Notes: a model not told the origin generated them from the sequence alone. A DNA stretch of 64,000 bases from Durusdinium trenchii (GCA_963970005.1 CAXAMN010014002.1:194960-258959); one strand, 5' to 3'; shown: positions 39,358-50,597, counted from the stretch's first letter. A program made the numbers and translations.

Positions 39358-39492
39358 TCCACAAAGCGCTGCGCCTGCCACGAAATCTGCACTGCAAGGT
39401 TCACAAAGCGCTGCGCCTGCCACGAAAACTGCGCTTCAAGGTCCACAAAGTAGTGCGCCTGCCATGAAATCTGCACATCAATATTCACATTG
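39358..39492. repeat. 42-bp minisatellite, reverse array
   Basis: Three units read on the minus strand as VQISWQAQRFVNLAVQISWQ-type repeats, clearly the same family as 36989-37208 but inverted and more diverged. Confidence 0.85.
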
Positions 39493-39688
39493 CGCAGCCC
39501 TGCCAAGGCGATTCGCGGCAAGAACGCTTCCTTTGTTGACTATTCTCTATGATTTTTTGCCCATAAACCTCAAGAACGAATAGACACACACACACTTAGA
39601 TATAGGCTTGCAAGAGCATTGTCAGTTGTGATTGTTGGGTGATGCTAATAGTCCTATATGTTACTGAAGATTCGACCTTGACTTGCAG

Positions 39689-39792
39689 AACGGAATGGCG
39701 ACAGGCTGGAAGAACAGAATGTTTCAACAAAGCGCGTTGGCCCTTTACGGAAGAGCGGGGTAAACAGCTCGGATAACATCACAACCTTGCAG
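39689..39792 (+). CDS. probable internal exon
   Basis: The acceptor TTCGACCTTGACTTGCAG and donor TTGCAG/GTACGCC bound a 104-nt open stretch reading RNGDRLEEQNVSTKRVGPLR, then KSGVNSSDNITTLQ. It starts phase 1 and ends phase 0. It probably belongs with the exons at 40488-40990, though one more exon or a different acceptor is needed for phase. Confidence 0.4.
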
Positions 39793-39984
39793 GTACGCCA
39801 GACTGATTTGGTCTGCTTTCACCGCCGATTGCAAGTGTCTTCGTTGGCAGGAAACTTGCAATGGTGGTCCTGCCCCTGCTTCGACTGTACTTTAAATTGT
39901 GTGAGCCCTTGTAGGGTTGGACGCACACATGAAGCCGCAACAAAGCTCCGGACTAAGAAACCTCAAAATTAATTCTAAAAAACC

Positions 39985-40235
39985 TGAGAGGCAGACCTAC
40001 CAAACGAAGAGAAACAGAAAGGTGCGGTGGGGTGGCGGGGGGGGGGATGAAAAAGAGGGAGAATCGACTAAACGAGCCTGAAGTTTCACCTCGAGAGGCA
40101 GACCCAACAAACGAAGAGAAAAACAGGAAAGAAAGGTGCGGTGGGATGGTGGGGGGGGAGGATAAGAGGAAGAATCGACTAAACCTGAAGGGCCACGTAA
40201 CAAGCCTCGAGAAGCGGGCCTAACAAACGAAAAGC
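39985..40235. repeat. ~110-bp imperfect tandem repeat
   Basis: The block GAGGCAGACCTACCAAACGA ... GGTGCGGTGGG ... GAATCGACTAAAC starts at ~39987, again at ~40094, and in part at ~40209. Purine-rich with G runs. It lies in the putative intron before 40488. Confidence 0.7.
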
Positions 40236-40487
40236 ACAGAAAAGAGAGAAAGGCAAAGGAAGGGGAGGGGAGGAAATTGCCAAAGGCACGCCCGATTAGC
40301 CGTATCGGCGCTCCCTTGACTCGAAAGGTACCTGAGTTACACATAACAAGCCTTTGGCAACAGAATTATCCCGGCAAGAGACCCCAAACAGTGTGTGTGA
40401 GATCTAGACGCATTGGGGTCCAGAGAGGTGATGGTGGCGATGAAGTGTGGTGACGGTGGTGAGTGAGTGAGTGAGTGAGTGATTTCA

Positions 40488-40990
40488 GCTTTATGCCGGG
40501 GCACCTTCGAAGCGCTTGAGGTTGCCTTCTTGGATGGGCTGGAAGGCTTCATTCCGGAAGTGGAAGGGTTAACCCCTCAACAGGTTTTGACTGTTTTTTT
40601 CACATGGCGAATGGAAGGGGAGCGTGCCAACTCCATTTGGTGGCAACAGGCCATTGAGACCAGTGAAGAGGGTAGGATGCTGCGAGAGTCCCACAATTTA
40701 GCAGTTTGGATTCAACGTTTGAGCAAACTGGACATCATGGAACCTCATCGCTGCATTTCCAAAGGACTCGCCATTGAGAGTGAACGCACCAAGCAGGATC
40801 TTACACGTGAAAATTTTCCTGTGGTCACTATTGGTGGGACGGAGTGCTTTGTCCGCGACCTTGGTGTTGCTACACTGAGGTTGCTGCATGATGGTTGACC
40901 GCGGTCTTTGTGACTGCCCTTTAATTTAGCTGTTCCATGCTTTTCCCCGCAGCTAACGCCACGAGCGCATCTCAGATCGGCAGTGAATGA
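40488..40990 (+). CDS. terminal exon pair of a plus-strand gene, product unknown
   Basis: Exon 40488-40893 follows a (GTGA)n tract and GATTTCAG. It reads LCRGTFEALEVAFLDGLEGF, PEVEGLTPQQVLTVFFTWRM, ETSEEGRMLRESHNLAVWIQ, SKLDIMEPHRCISKGLAIES and TIGGTECFVRDLGVATLRLL. A stop sits two codons past the donor GATG/GTTGACC. A 59-bp intron with a good pyrimidine tract (TTCCATGCTTTTCCCCGCAG) leads to exon 40953-40990, which completes Ala and adds NATSASQIGSE and TGA. The phase match argues for a real intron. The protein is acidic and helical; family unknown. Confidence 0.55.
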
Positions 40991-40999
40991 AGAACAATT

Positions 41000-42580
41000 G
41001 GTTTTCCAAGTGACTTGAAACTAGCAAGCCTACCAAATCGATTTTCCAAGGATAACCCTTTGAGACAGTGATTGGAGACATTGTTGTGTGGGTGTTATGT
41101 AGGTTTGGAGGGTCCAAGTCTGAAAGTATATTAAGTATGTTCCCTTGGTTTCTTGGCAGTTCTGTGTTTCGGCAACCAAAGCGGTCATGACTCATTTGCC
41201 TGTCCATGTCAAAGTTCTGTGCAGTGCTTGCGTTGTCTTCACCAAGGCATCTTCACAGCCAAACGGTTCATCAGGCCGTGTTGGCCGCCAAAACGTCCCT
41301 TGGCACCAGGTCGGGGAGTAGGCCAACCTCTTCCCAACCGGTCGACCATAATGTCCGGCCGACCTCTTGGGCTTGGACTGGCGGGCAGAGACCACGATTG
41401 AACTCATTTGAACTATATATTTTCATATATGGATCCTGTTTTTTGGAGGATGCCGGGCTGAATGATGAAACGACTGGTCGTAGATGTGGAGCGACCTTGC
41501 AAATTAAAGAATTGGACCCTCCAAACCTACACACCGGTGTCGAACACATCACCTGCTGAGAAGGTGCTTGGATCCCTAGGGTTAGTGCTGGCCGCTGTCC
41601 AATCCAAAATGTTTCGGACACGGTTTCTGCCTGGGAACGATCTGCAGTCCTGAGGATGGGCCTCCAAGCCCTCTTCGGCCCTTGTGCCACGCTGCGGTGT
41701 CAGGCTGCGGTGGCCCAACCGTCGGAGTGGCACCGTTGGTTTAGAAGAAATCCTAAAACGTAACTAGATTATATATAGATATACATTTAGGATGCATCTA
41801 CATCTGTGAACTATTGGTTTACATGTAATTAATCAATTGTAATCACATGCTACATCAGTGTTGTGTGAACATGAGATGCATCAAACATGATGCACACATG
41901 CAGTAGACGTGTCTACTACCCACCCACCTTTACCTTTCCCATGGCAGATTCTGTGGAGCAAAAGAAGTGCAGTCCGCTTTTCACTCCGCTGCAGTCGTGG
42001 TCCAAATCCGACAAAATAGTTGGTCGATAGGTGCATTCCCTATGATCCAGTCGTACCGAACCTCAGGTTCGGTACGACTGGACCCTCCTGGCACCTACAT
42101 GGTGCTGAGAAGGTACTTGGATCCCTAGGGATTCCTATTCTGTTCGAGGGACGTTTTAAACGTTGCAGTTGAGTCTTCAATTGCTGCAAGTAATTTGTTT
42201 GTTTGTTGTTCATTTTTTGGCTTAGGCAGCCTGCTGGTTCATGGGTAAGAGATGGTTGCAATGTTCACTGAGTTGAGGGTGGACTTTTTTTTGTGTTTGG
42301 ATTGAGGGACCCTGGGAAACTGTAGAAATGCCAAGTGTCCAAGTTTTGTATTGTAGGAAAGGGTTTTGAGGATGCAACTCTGGCAAGTCTGGCACCATTT
42401 GACGTCCAGCCAAAAATTCTGCAACAAGTTGTATCGTGCCTCAGGATTTGCCAGCAAAAAAACCACTGAAGGTTGAATGTTGTACTTTCATGTACTTTCA
42501 ACATCTTTCAACCAGGTTTGAATTGTGCCGTTTGTTTCCTATCCGGACTAGACTAGACCTTGTTTGTACTGCTCCCAAGC
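41000..42580. other. intergenic DNA with dispersed elements
   Basis: No supported gene. It holds a partial CCAGTCGTACC-family end at 41551-41582, a full palindromic copy at 42045-42131, and a duplicated phrase (GGTTTTCCAAGTGACTTGAAACTAGCA) at ~41001-41028 that also occurs at ~36522-36550, next to the relic. Confidence 0.45.
42045..42131. mobile_element. palindromic dispersed element (CCAGTCGTACC family), complete copy
   Basis: CCAGTCGTACCGAACCT (42047-42063) and its exact complement (42065-42081) are separated by one base, forming a 35-bp palindrome. CCCTCCTGGCACCTACATGG, GAGAAGGTACTTGGATCC and CTAGGG follow. Related copies lie at 27040, 53401 and 56297. Confidence 0.75.
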
Positions 42581-42783
42581 CCCAGGCTGCCCCAGGTCGT
42601 GTTTCCTACCCTCCGAAACGCGCCGCGTGCGCTGGCATGTGCGACGAGGCGTCGGGGAGGGATCATCTGCAGTACGTGGCAGTGCCCATGACGCTCTCCT
42701 TGCCGCTCTTGGTGGAGGTGGACGAGCCGCGGGGCAGCGCTGCGGGGATTGGAGAGGATTGGTGCGGTGATGTAGACTGTTGA
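42580..42783 (+). CDS. exon-like island, product unknown
   Basis: A GC-rich open stretch reads AAPGRVSYPPKRAACAGMCD, then EASGRDHLQYVAVPMTLSLP, then LLVEVDEPRGSAAGIGED, to stop TGA 42781-42783. Several AG acceptors lie at its left (CCCAAG, CCCCAG). Low-complexity and partly open on the minus strand too. Confidence 0.3.
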   Translation, partial: PQAAPGRVSYPPKRAACAGMCDEASGRDHLQYVAVPMTLSLPLLVEVDEPRGSAAGIGEDWCGDVDC

Positions 42784-43136
42784 TTTAAAAAGCAAGCTCC
42801 AACGAGAATGGTGTTTTAGTGTTTTTTCCAGCGCTCCATATGTCAAATTAATTCAAGAGTCGACATTTAGGGTGTCATATTTATTTTTTGAACCTGCAAG
42901 TTTACGACAGGTCAAACTCCACTGATGGCTGGATGTTTTTAACTATATGCTTTCATTGTCATCTTGTGCCACTGCGTTCTACGTACCAGTGAGTGATCCA
43001 CAGCCCAAAGGTTCAGTCGGTTCCTTACACGACCGCGCCGGTCGACCATCAGTCTCTTCATTTGATTTGCACATCTCCTCCCCCGCTTGATCTGTTAGCC
43101 CTCAACCTGGACATCTTTGGGATGTTTTTTTTCCAG

Positions 43137-43300
43137 ACATCCGCAGATGATCAAGACAAGCCTAGTGGTTCAAGTGTGCCCATTCCATCCCCAATCACCA
43201 AGCTGCCAGACATGCACCAAGCTGCTTGTGCAGGCGCCCAATCACCATCCAAATCTTCCAAAGTCTCCTCAGTTTCTGGCCTTCCAAAACTCGGAACAGG
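43137..43300 (+). CDS. probable exon: Ser/Pro-rich disordered segment
   Basis: It has one of the best acceptors in the window (GGGATGTTTTTTTTCCAG) and the frame TSADDQDKPSGSSVPIPSPI, TKLPDMHQAACAGAQSPSKS, then SVSGLPKLGTG, to a donor GG/GTAGCG with a stop just beyond. Composition suggests an unstructured linker of a larger protein. Neighbouring exons not identified. Confidence 0.4.
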
Positions 43301-43309
43301 GTAGCGCGC

Positions 43310-44940
43310 AGAAAGACTCAGTTGTCCTGTCTAGTCATCCTTCGCAATTCTAAGAGCTGGTCAAGTCCCAGAATGAGCTGCAGCTGATGTGTTTTGCGAG
43401 TCATCTTAACAACAAAATCATCACGAAGCGCCAACGAGTGTTTGATTGGAGCTAACCGCTAACCCCTCCTTAGGTGGTGCTTTCGGAATTGTTTTCAACC
43501 TTCACTTGTGATGATGACCAATATGTTTCAAGTGAATTTAAACATGTTTTAAGCCACCAACAAGTCATGTTTCATTTCCCAATGTTTCATGGACATGGTC
43601 GTTTCGTCTCGAGGGTCACCCTTGGTGGGCGTGTTCTGGTGGTGTGGGTCCACCCCAAAAGCTAGCAGCACATGGAAATTCACTCACTGGCCAATGGACG
43701 TCATGCCTACAAGACTACAGGGTGTGTATGACATTGTATGACTACAACCGGGAGACTCCCAGTCTACCCTGGCTGGGTATAGACGGGTCGATGTTCCTTC
43801 CAGGGGATGAGTCAGGATGCCTGGGAGGTCTCCCAATATTTAATATACATACCGTCAATCATGTGCTTCCTTTGGTCGACCGTTCAGTTCGGCCGAAGCC
43901 GAAGCCGAAGCCATGCAGTTCGCGATCTCGACGTCTCCGTCCAGGTGGAGACCACGGCGTTGCAGGACGCTCACCTTCTCTTGGGCATTGAATCTCATTC
44001 CGGCGGCTTGGTGAGTGGAGCACCCGCGTGTCCGCAGCGATAAGCTGCAAAAAGGTGGATGATTGGATCGGGATGTGACGGTGAAAGTGGACGGGCAAAT
44101 AGCGTAAGGCAAGCAAATAACTTTGGTACCTTTTTTTGAAGGGAACTTGATTGTGATTTCTTCCAGAATGTGTTGCTTTTGCTGCATGGGCTTGCTTTGA
44201 TGCTGCTTCTGTGTTTCTTTTTTTTGTTGCTTGTGCTTTGACTTGCATGCTGGGCATGGCATGCTCGCTCGCTTGATGACTGTTGGTTCCCTTTTGGTGA
44301 CTGATGGCTTCTGGTGGGTTCTGTTGCTTTTGTTTCAACTTATTTGCTGCTCACGGCGCGGGTCGATGAGTGACCCACTTGGGTTCAACTGGAGTCCTCT
44401 TCAACGAGGAGGCCATTTCAACAAACATGCCTTTTCAACAAGCATCCTATCCTAACCCCAAAGAAAGCCTGTAAGAATCACTACCCCCTTGCGGTGCTTG
44501 ACCCCCCAGGGGGTCAAATTTGTAATTTACAATGTTTGATTTTACGACAATAGCATTATATAAGCCTATAGGGGGGGGGGTGAAAATTGTTATATAGGGT
44601 TGAGGTAGCCTATCTGAGGATGCTACTTTTTTTACCCCTCCCTCAAAGAGGTCTTGGCCTACTTCTTGAGACTTGGAAAGGAAGGGGGTGTCCAAATTGT
44701 AAAAATGGATGGGTGGGTACCTCACAGAGCAAGTTACAATTTCCCCCCGCCCCGTCGGCGTTGTTTTTGTTTTGCTTTGCTTTCGTGACTTTAATCAGGC
44801 CAAGGCAGCACAAATGGCTCAACCGAGAGTTTGGCAGAAAATACAAGACTAAGACCTAGGCGATTAAAAAAAAACACGTTTGTTTTGATGAAGGAAGGTG
44901 CCAAACCTTAGGTGCACTACTATATATCAGACCTGAGAAA
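43310..44940. other. no supported gene
   Basis: Frames are short. 43905-44030 is open on both strands with a small GAAGCC repeat. G and T runs at 44572 and 44629 make frames unreliable. Confidence 0.35.
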
Positions 44941-44978
44941 TGAATTCATATTCTGGACATTTGTTCAACAACCTGAAC

Positions 44979-45383
44979 ATTCCTCAGCTTTGGTAGTACG
45001 TGCTCGGTGAGCGTCACTGGAGCCCGATCATCCAGCCATTCCACATCCATCCACATCCAATGTCGACTACAGAAATGCGAACAGTGGGGAACTGGAGTTT
45101 CTTCCAGAAGTTGCCGAATGCCTTTGAGGCACATGGTGAACAGCTGGTGGACAGTGCAGGCATGGTGAAGGTCAATCACACGAAAAAGGCGTGGTGTACC
45201 TTCATCAAACGCATCCCCACTTATGTTGATATCATTTTGTCCGGAAAGAGCGGCAAAGAATACTCTACGTCCATCTTCTGGAAGTTGGATGACTTGCAGC
45301 CCAGACCGGAGCATGAGTTCAAGAAATGTTTGGCAGGATTTCTCAAGCATGTGGACAGTATTGCTCCACAGATCCTTGAGCTT
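44979..45383 (-). CDS. possible exon, strand uncertain
   Basis: The minus frame reads KDLWSNTVHMLEKSCQTFLE, MLRSGLQVIQLPEDGRRVFF, GDAFDEGTPRLFRVIDLHHA and MDVEWLDDRAPVTLTEHVLP, from AGCTCAAG to CAG/GTTGTT. The plus strand is open too (AFEAHGEQLVDSAGMVKVNH, IFWKLDDLQPRPEHEFKKCL). I slightly prefer minus by composition, but the next segment (45479) reads well on plus. Confidence 0.3.
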
Positions 45384-45478
45384 TAAAGAATGCGTGCAAC
45401 GTGCATTGTACGGAGGAGTGTTTCGGGCTTCAGCTTTGGGGTTGAGAAACTCATGAACGATCATGAACGCGTAAACAG

Positions 45479-45612
45479 GCCGCGCGCTCAAAGCTGTATG
45501 CGCCAAAAGGCTACTTCTTCAAATCTGGCACTCAAGCCGACTTTGCAGAGCGGATGTACCTGACACTGGGTTCGAACCTTGGTGCTCCGTATCATCTAAA
45601 TCACAGGACCAG
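45479..45612 (+). CDS. possible exon, product unknown
   Basis: After CGTAAACAG the frame reads AARSKLYAPKGYFFKSGTQA, then DFAERMYLTLGSNLGAPYHL, with a stop at ~45650. It has no internal start codon, so it would be an internal or terminal exon. Confidence 0.3.
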
Positions 45613-46326
45613 GGGGGCATTATGTTGTTATATTTTGTTTGTTCTAAAGTGATCCGGGTGCCTGCGTCAGCCATCCGCGCAACTCATAGAGCCAGTGAGG
45701 CGCACAGGTCTACCGGTCCAAGGGTCCAAGACTTTGTCATCAAACCCATTGGTATACCCAACAAGCACATCGATGTAGAAATACCAAACCAAGAGAACGT
45801 ATCAGTGTATCATATACGCGTGAGTGTATAATAACAGCCCCAAGCTCTGACCTTTCTAAGATGGTCCATCTCAGCAGTATCACAATTGCATCGGTTGCCT
45901 CTCAGTCGGCAGTGCGCCTTGTTTCTGTTTGTTTTTTTCTTCAAGAGCAGCTTCAACTGTGTTTCACCCGAACGTCAACCAGCCCACTCATGCCCACTGT
46001 AACATCAACATCGTTGGCAACTTCAATTGAACGCAACACAATAATAGCATCAACTGTGTTTGCATTCGCGCCGAAAAAAACATCAAACATTTCCCTAGTG
46101 GCTCTGAAGGACACCTCGAAAGTGCCAAAGAAACCATCCACAAATATGCTCAAATGCACGAAATGTAATGGCCGTCTATCAAGATTGTGACAACTAATCG
46201 CCCAGGTATATGGAGATTTTTAATACGGTTATTAGCTCACCTACTTCTGACCAAGACAGCGAAGCATAGCCTAAACTTCCCGACGAACGACCGGCGAACG
46301 ACAGTGAGGTTTGGAGCTCTTGGTGA

Positions 46327-46425
46327 ATGGCGCTGAAGAGGAAGGAGCCCTTCGGCGAGGGAAGTGCCGGTCGAGTGGCGGGTCTGCGGCCGGCCGCGGC
46401 GTTATGCGAGGGTGTGGGTGGTGCA
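46327..46425 (+). CDS. possible first exon (MALKRKEPFGEG...)
   Basis: An ATG opens a GC-rich frame MALKRKEPFGEGSAGRVAGL, then RPAAALCE, followed by a possible donor G/GTGTGGG. A basic N-terminus of this kind could be nuclear. Open on the opposite strand as well. Confidence 0.3.
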
Positions 46426-46601
46426 TGGAATGTGTTAACCTCGAAATGTTCAGCAGTGAGCAGTGGCCACCAACCACCAATAACGCTTGAAAGGTGGATT
46501 CCCGACAACATCCATGTATGGAGCATATATGCCTTCTGGGTGTCCGAACTGACCTGTAACAGGCCCTGTAATTAGTGATCACTTTTTTTGAACAAGGTCT
46601 G

Positions 46602-46662
46602 CAACCTAACCATCATCATCCACTGTTACTGGCAATAATAGGATGGACTGATAGACCCAACA
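46602..46662. mobile_element. dispersed element (CATCATCCACTG...ATAGACCC family)
   Basis: AACCATCATCATCCACTGTT, then ACTGGCAATAATAGGATGG and GATAGACCCAAC. Other copies: 17150-17200, 24876-24949, 30810-30851, 34193-34316, 61572-61600, 63871-63925. Short, non-coding, in both gene-poor and intronic settings. Confidence 0.6.
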
Positions 46663-46669
46663 TACGCCT

Positions 46670-48320
46670 ATGTTGACCACCTTTTGCCACCCCCTCAATG
46701 TTTGCAATGCACCGACGACCAAGGCTTCCTGCCTCCGCTGGGTGCGCAGTGCTCCGGGCAGCATGGCGGCGCAAGCTTGGACAATGAGGCGCGCTGGCGG
46801 CGGCGGTCGCAAGGAGAGAGCCAAGTGCTAAAAGGACCGCCTAAAGACCCAGAGATTGCAGGGAAACAGACACTTCCATGATCTCCCGATAATTGCAATT
46901 TTGCGCTACATAACTTGATTGAAACGAGGTGAATATGTTAGATTCATTTGCAAGTCGACCATGGAGCGTTTGGGTTGGGATTGGATTTACTTACGATCCC
47001 AGGTCCACCCCTGGGTTTATGAGGCCTGTTCTTGGGAGTCAGGACTCCTGTCCCATTGAGTTGTTGGGACAGAGTCAATATCAATGCAAGAATGGAATGA
47101 TATGGAGTGGTTCCACTGACGCAGTTTCGATATGATTTGTTTATCAAATACCGTTTCACGTCGACTATGGAGCGTGACAAAAATAGAACCTATAGGACGC
47201 GAAATCGATGAAACCCTGTGTCCAGAAGTATTGTAGCCCATTGAACCGTGCTCTCGCACTGCAAAATTGTTTTGCTTAGTCCCGAAATCTCCTAAAACTT
47301 CCAAAGTTCGCAAATTCATTGCGAAAATCCCAGCTGCGGGAAGGTAGTCATGTTCGGCAAAGCCAATGAATGTTTTTTTGTTTTGTCCCTGTATAGTCGT
47401 TGGAGCCCCTATAGCCTATATTACTATGTGTTTTTGAAGAGAGTTCCATGTGGTGCTGCTTGGTGATGGCCCCGCTGCATGTCAATCATCGTTTTTCATC
47501 CCACGGTTGCTCGTTTTGTTACGTCAAAAGGTCGGCCGAACCGTTCTTGGCGTGTGAGTGACATCCCACCAAGCTTTTGAGGAGAATGTAGGGCTGATCA
47601 AATCCATTTTTGCTGTTTTTGCTTTGTGTGAAGCTGGAACATGTGCTCCATTGGAGTTCAGCGACAAGAAGAAACATGTAGACATGAAAACCCCCCCCAC
47701 ACCAACATGTACAGTCAATCCTGTGCATTGTTTTTAGCAGAGTGTGTGGGTCTGAGAATATCTTACAGTCCTCTTGGGAGCTGCAATGATAGGAGGATCC
47801 GTTCGTTCGCAACATTGCGAGGGGGAAACGGGAATTTGCCATGGGCACGCGAGGACAGACTTGGAGGGTAGAGTCTTCTCCAGGTCCCTCACCAGCATAT
47901 TCAAAAAAACAGTCCAAAAAACCTATATATATATATACATGTATTATTCATATATGGTATATATAATATGGTATTTACTGTACAAAAGATGGTTCCAATC
48001 CTCAGCCAAGCCCCTAAACACATAATATATTACTATATATATTTATATATCTACATTGGTGTTGTTGAAAAGGGTTCAACTCAATAGACCATGGAGGCAT
48101 ATATTCCATACAAAGATGGTTTAGAGACCTTTAGGACCTGCCACTTATGATCCATGTATGATATGCGAGTGGTAGTAATGGTAGCCTCAAAATACCCTAG
48201 ATAGATGTAGTCACATGCAACACTTGTTTTTTTTGTCCACCTACAAAAAGGGTTTCTTGCACTTGCACGTTTTCTTTCTTCACTGACCTGCCACTTTCGA
48301 CTGGAGGCGCGAGATCATGT
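46670..48320. other. no supported gene
   Basis: GC-rich 46690-46850 is open on both strands (minus: LRPPPPARLIVQACAAMLPG). The rest holds TA tracts (47925-47990, 48020-48050) and the phrase GGCATATATTCCATA near 48093. Confidence 0.3.
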
Positions 48321-48329
48321 GCGTGCCTT

Positions 48330-48386
48330 ATGGATCACCCGGCTTCGCAGGTCCAGGCGGGGCCCGAGGTCGACCGTGAGGTGCAG
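48330..48386 (+). CDS. possible short first exon
   Basis: ATG 48330 gives 19 codons, MDHPASQVQAGPEVDREVQ, ending exactly at the consensus donor GTGAGTG. Short, so could be chance. Confidence 0.2.
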
Positions 48387-48465
48387 GTGAGTGAGACCAG
48401 ACGAATGGGACGGAGTTACGACCGCGTGGAGTGGTGAGAGCCACAGACATATGTGGCGCCCAATA

Positions 48466-48493
48466 ACTCCAGTCGCATGGATGGTCTGGGAGA
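48466..48493. repeat. dispersed motif ACTCCAGTC.CATGGATGGTCTGGGA
   Basis: The same ~25-bp motif occurs at 55415-55439, 56980-57000 and in part at 12800-12814 and 59937-59955. It may be the end of a repeat family. Confidence 0.5.
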
Positions 48494-49181
48494 AGGGGAG
48501 AACTCGAACCGCTCGAAGCATCGTAAAGAATATGATTGGTCTTCATTGAGCCCCGGAAGCTGCTTGGGAAGTCACAGCACGGGACTCAAGTTAATTACTA
48601 CCCTTTTGTCACATTCGGTTCGAAAATGGTTACGAAGTGGTTGGAACCCGAGTCAACACGCCAAGCGTGGCCAAGAGCTGTTGTCAGGTGCCTGGATTAG
48701 GGCTAGATCAATTTGGTAGGCCTATCCCTCGCAAGAGGGAACTGAGCTTGGTGGGTTTGATCCATGCACTCTGTCTACTGAAAGAGTACGATTGAGTAAA
48801 CTTGTCTCATATATGATCAAGTGGATTTTCAAGAAGCAGCTTCTGCAATTAATTATTGATGTTCCCTGCTTTTGTTAAACCTGTTCCGACTTTACTTCGA
48901 GTGACCCCCACCCTGAAAGGCGATTTGTGCGGATTGACACAATGTTCTGACGCTTGTTCTGGCATCAAATCTGGTTTGTCATACATCATCTATCATAAGG
49001 GCTGGGAAACGTTCTGGACTGTGTTCTGACATCTTTGTTGGCGTGTGGTTTGACATTTTTCCTGTCTGACATGTATTCCGACAGTTGTTCTGCCATCAAA
49101 GATATCCTGGCATTCCATCTGGTGTACAATCGGTATTCTGATATTCTATCTCGCATTTAATCAGAAATTCTATTTGGCGAG

Positions 49182-49260
49182 GTCCGGTGGTGCCCACTGC
49201 AATCTGGAGCTGGCTGCTAGTTAAGGTTCCGCCCACTGCGATCAGGAGCTGGCGGAGGTC
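49182..49260. repeat. degenerate copies of a 40-bp minisatellite
   Basis: Two diverged units (GAGGTCCGGTGGTGCCCACT; CCGCCCACTGCGATCAGGAG) match the array at 50598-50754. Confidence 0.55.
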
Positions 49261-49839
49261 TTAGGTTCAACGAAGAATTGCTTTGTTAAACCGAAAACGA
49301 TGCAGTCATAACGCTTGTTATGCTAAGCGTCCACTCTGCAACCGTTCGTGGTGTACAAGGCTATATGGTTGGTACAAGAATTGAAGAATAGCACGTTGGT
49401 TGGCGGATGTTGGCGGCCGAATAGAATCTTCAATTCCAGTGACTGTCATTGACTGTCTTATTCAGTAGCTTTAGAGTGCAACATTTTCAGAAGAAGAAAG
49501 GTATTGATCGAGCACACCTGCCGGTTGCCTCGTGCGTTCACAGAGATGCAGAAGACTTGAGGCCGGTCAAAATGTACGAAAAATGGCACAGGACAAAAAC
49601 AACAGGTTTCATGGCACTGGAGACAGAGACAATGAGCATACACATGAAGCTCTGTAATGAATGAGTGTGACCATGAGATCAATGCAAGCAGGACGTGTCC
49701 AGCAGACACAATGTTTCCGAAACGCCATCAAAACATGATGTTTTATACCTTCCGAGGGTATAGTCAGCAACCTTTCGACTCAAAGTGATGACACCAACAG
49801 CGACAACAACAAAAACAACAACAATTTGTTCCAGCTGTA

Positions 49840-50090
49840 GCGCAGTCGTGATGAGTGTTTTCAAGACGTGGCAACAAAGGGTTGCTGAGCTGGCAGGGGC
49901 TTCAGAGGAAGAACGGCAACGATCGACATTTCGACCCGTCCTCCGATCCGTCACGCTCACGCGAGATCAGGACTGTGAACCGGTATTTGGTCCGGCCGCT
50001 GGCCGCTTCAGGTCTTACCATGGCATGACAAAGCCATCAATCAGTTTCGTGAGTTTTCGAATATTTCGGAAACTTTCAGCTGCAGGCTTC
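49840..50090 (+). CDS. weak exon-like segment
   Basis: The frame reads FKTWQQRVAELAGASEEERQ, then RSTFRPVLRSVTLTRDQDCE and CEPVFGPAAGRFRSYHGMT. No clear splice sites. Possibly a relic. Confidence 0.22.
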
Positions 50091-50597
50091 CATCATGGGA
50101 GCTGAAATGGTGATGGCTGGGGGTTGGAACCTTACTCCCAGTGAAAACATGTTTTTGCAGGACGGTTCTTTTCGCCCTCTCGCTGTGCGTGATCATCGGG
50201 ACCAATTTTTGCCCACGAGATGACAAGGTGACCGAGCGATTGACTACTGTGTGTCTCTTGTCTCCTGGCCTTAAGGGCCACTCCGCTTAGTCTTTCACGC
50301 AGGAAGCCTTCGGCGATCACAAAGCGGTGGTCTTCCACGTTGATGGCCTACCAGAACCAAGACTGGCGGAGTTGCGCTCCATTAGCAACCCGTTCTACAC
50401 CTCCGGGGAGCGGTGCAACATCCTGCACAGCTTGGCCGGATCCTATGTGTGCTGACAGAATCGTTTTGAGTGAGCGCGAGCATGTTTGAGGATGACTGAT
50501 TGTTCGAGCATGTTTGAGAATCCAGGGCGGGGGTACCGAATGAATTCAGCAGGAATATGGGACCGAGGTCCATCTGCTCAACAAGCGCGACAATGCA

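Noticed and set aside
44946..45506. Firm gene call on either strand
   Set aside because: Both strands give plausible protein. I kept only a low-confidence exon on the minus strand.
45560..45600. tRNA (GGGTTCGAACC box B-like word)
   Set aside because: No matching acceptor stem, D arm or box A at the proper distance. The word lies in a coding-like frame.
47920..48050. TA-rich tract as a TATA promoter
   Set aside because: (TA)n occurs throughout the window, and dinoflagellate genes generally lack classical TATA boxes.
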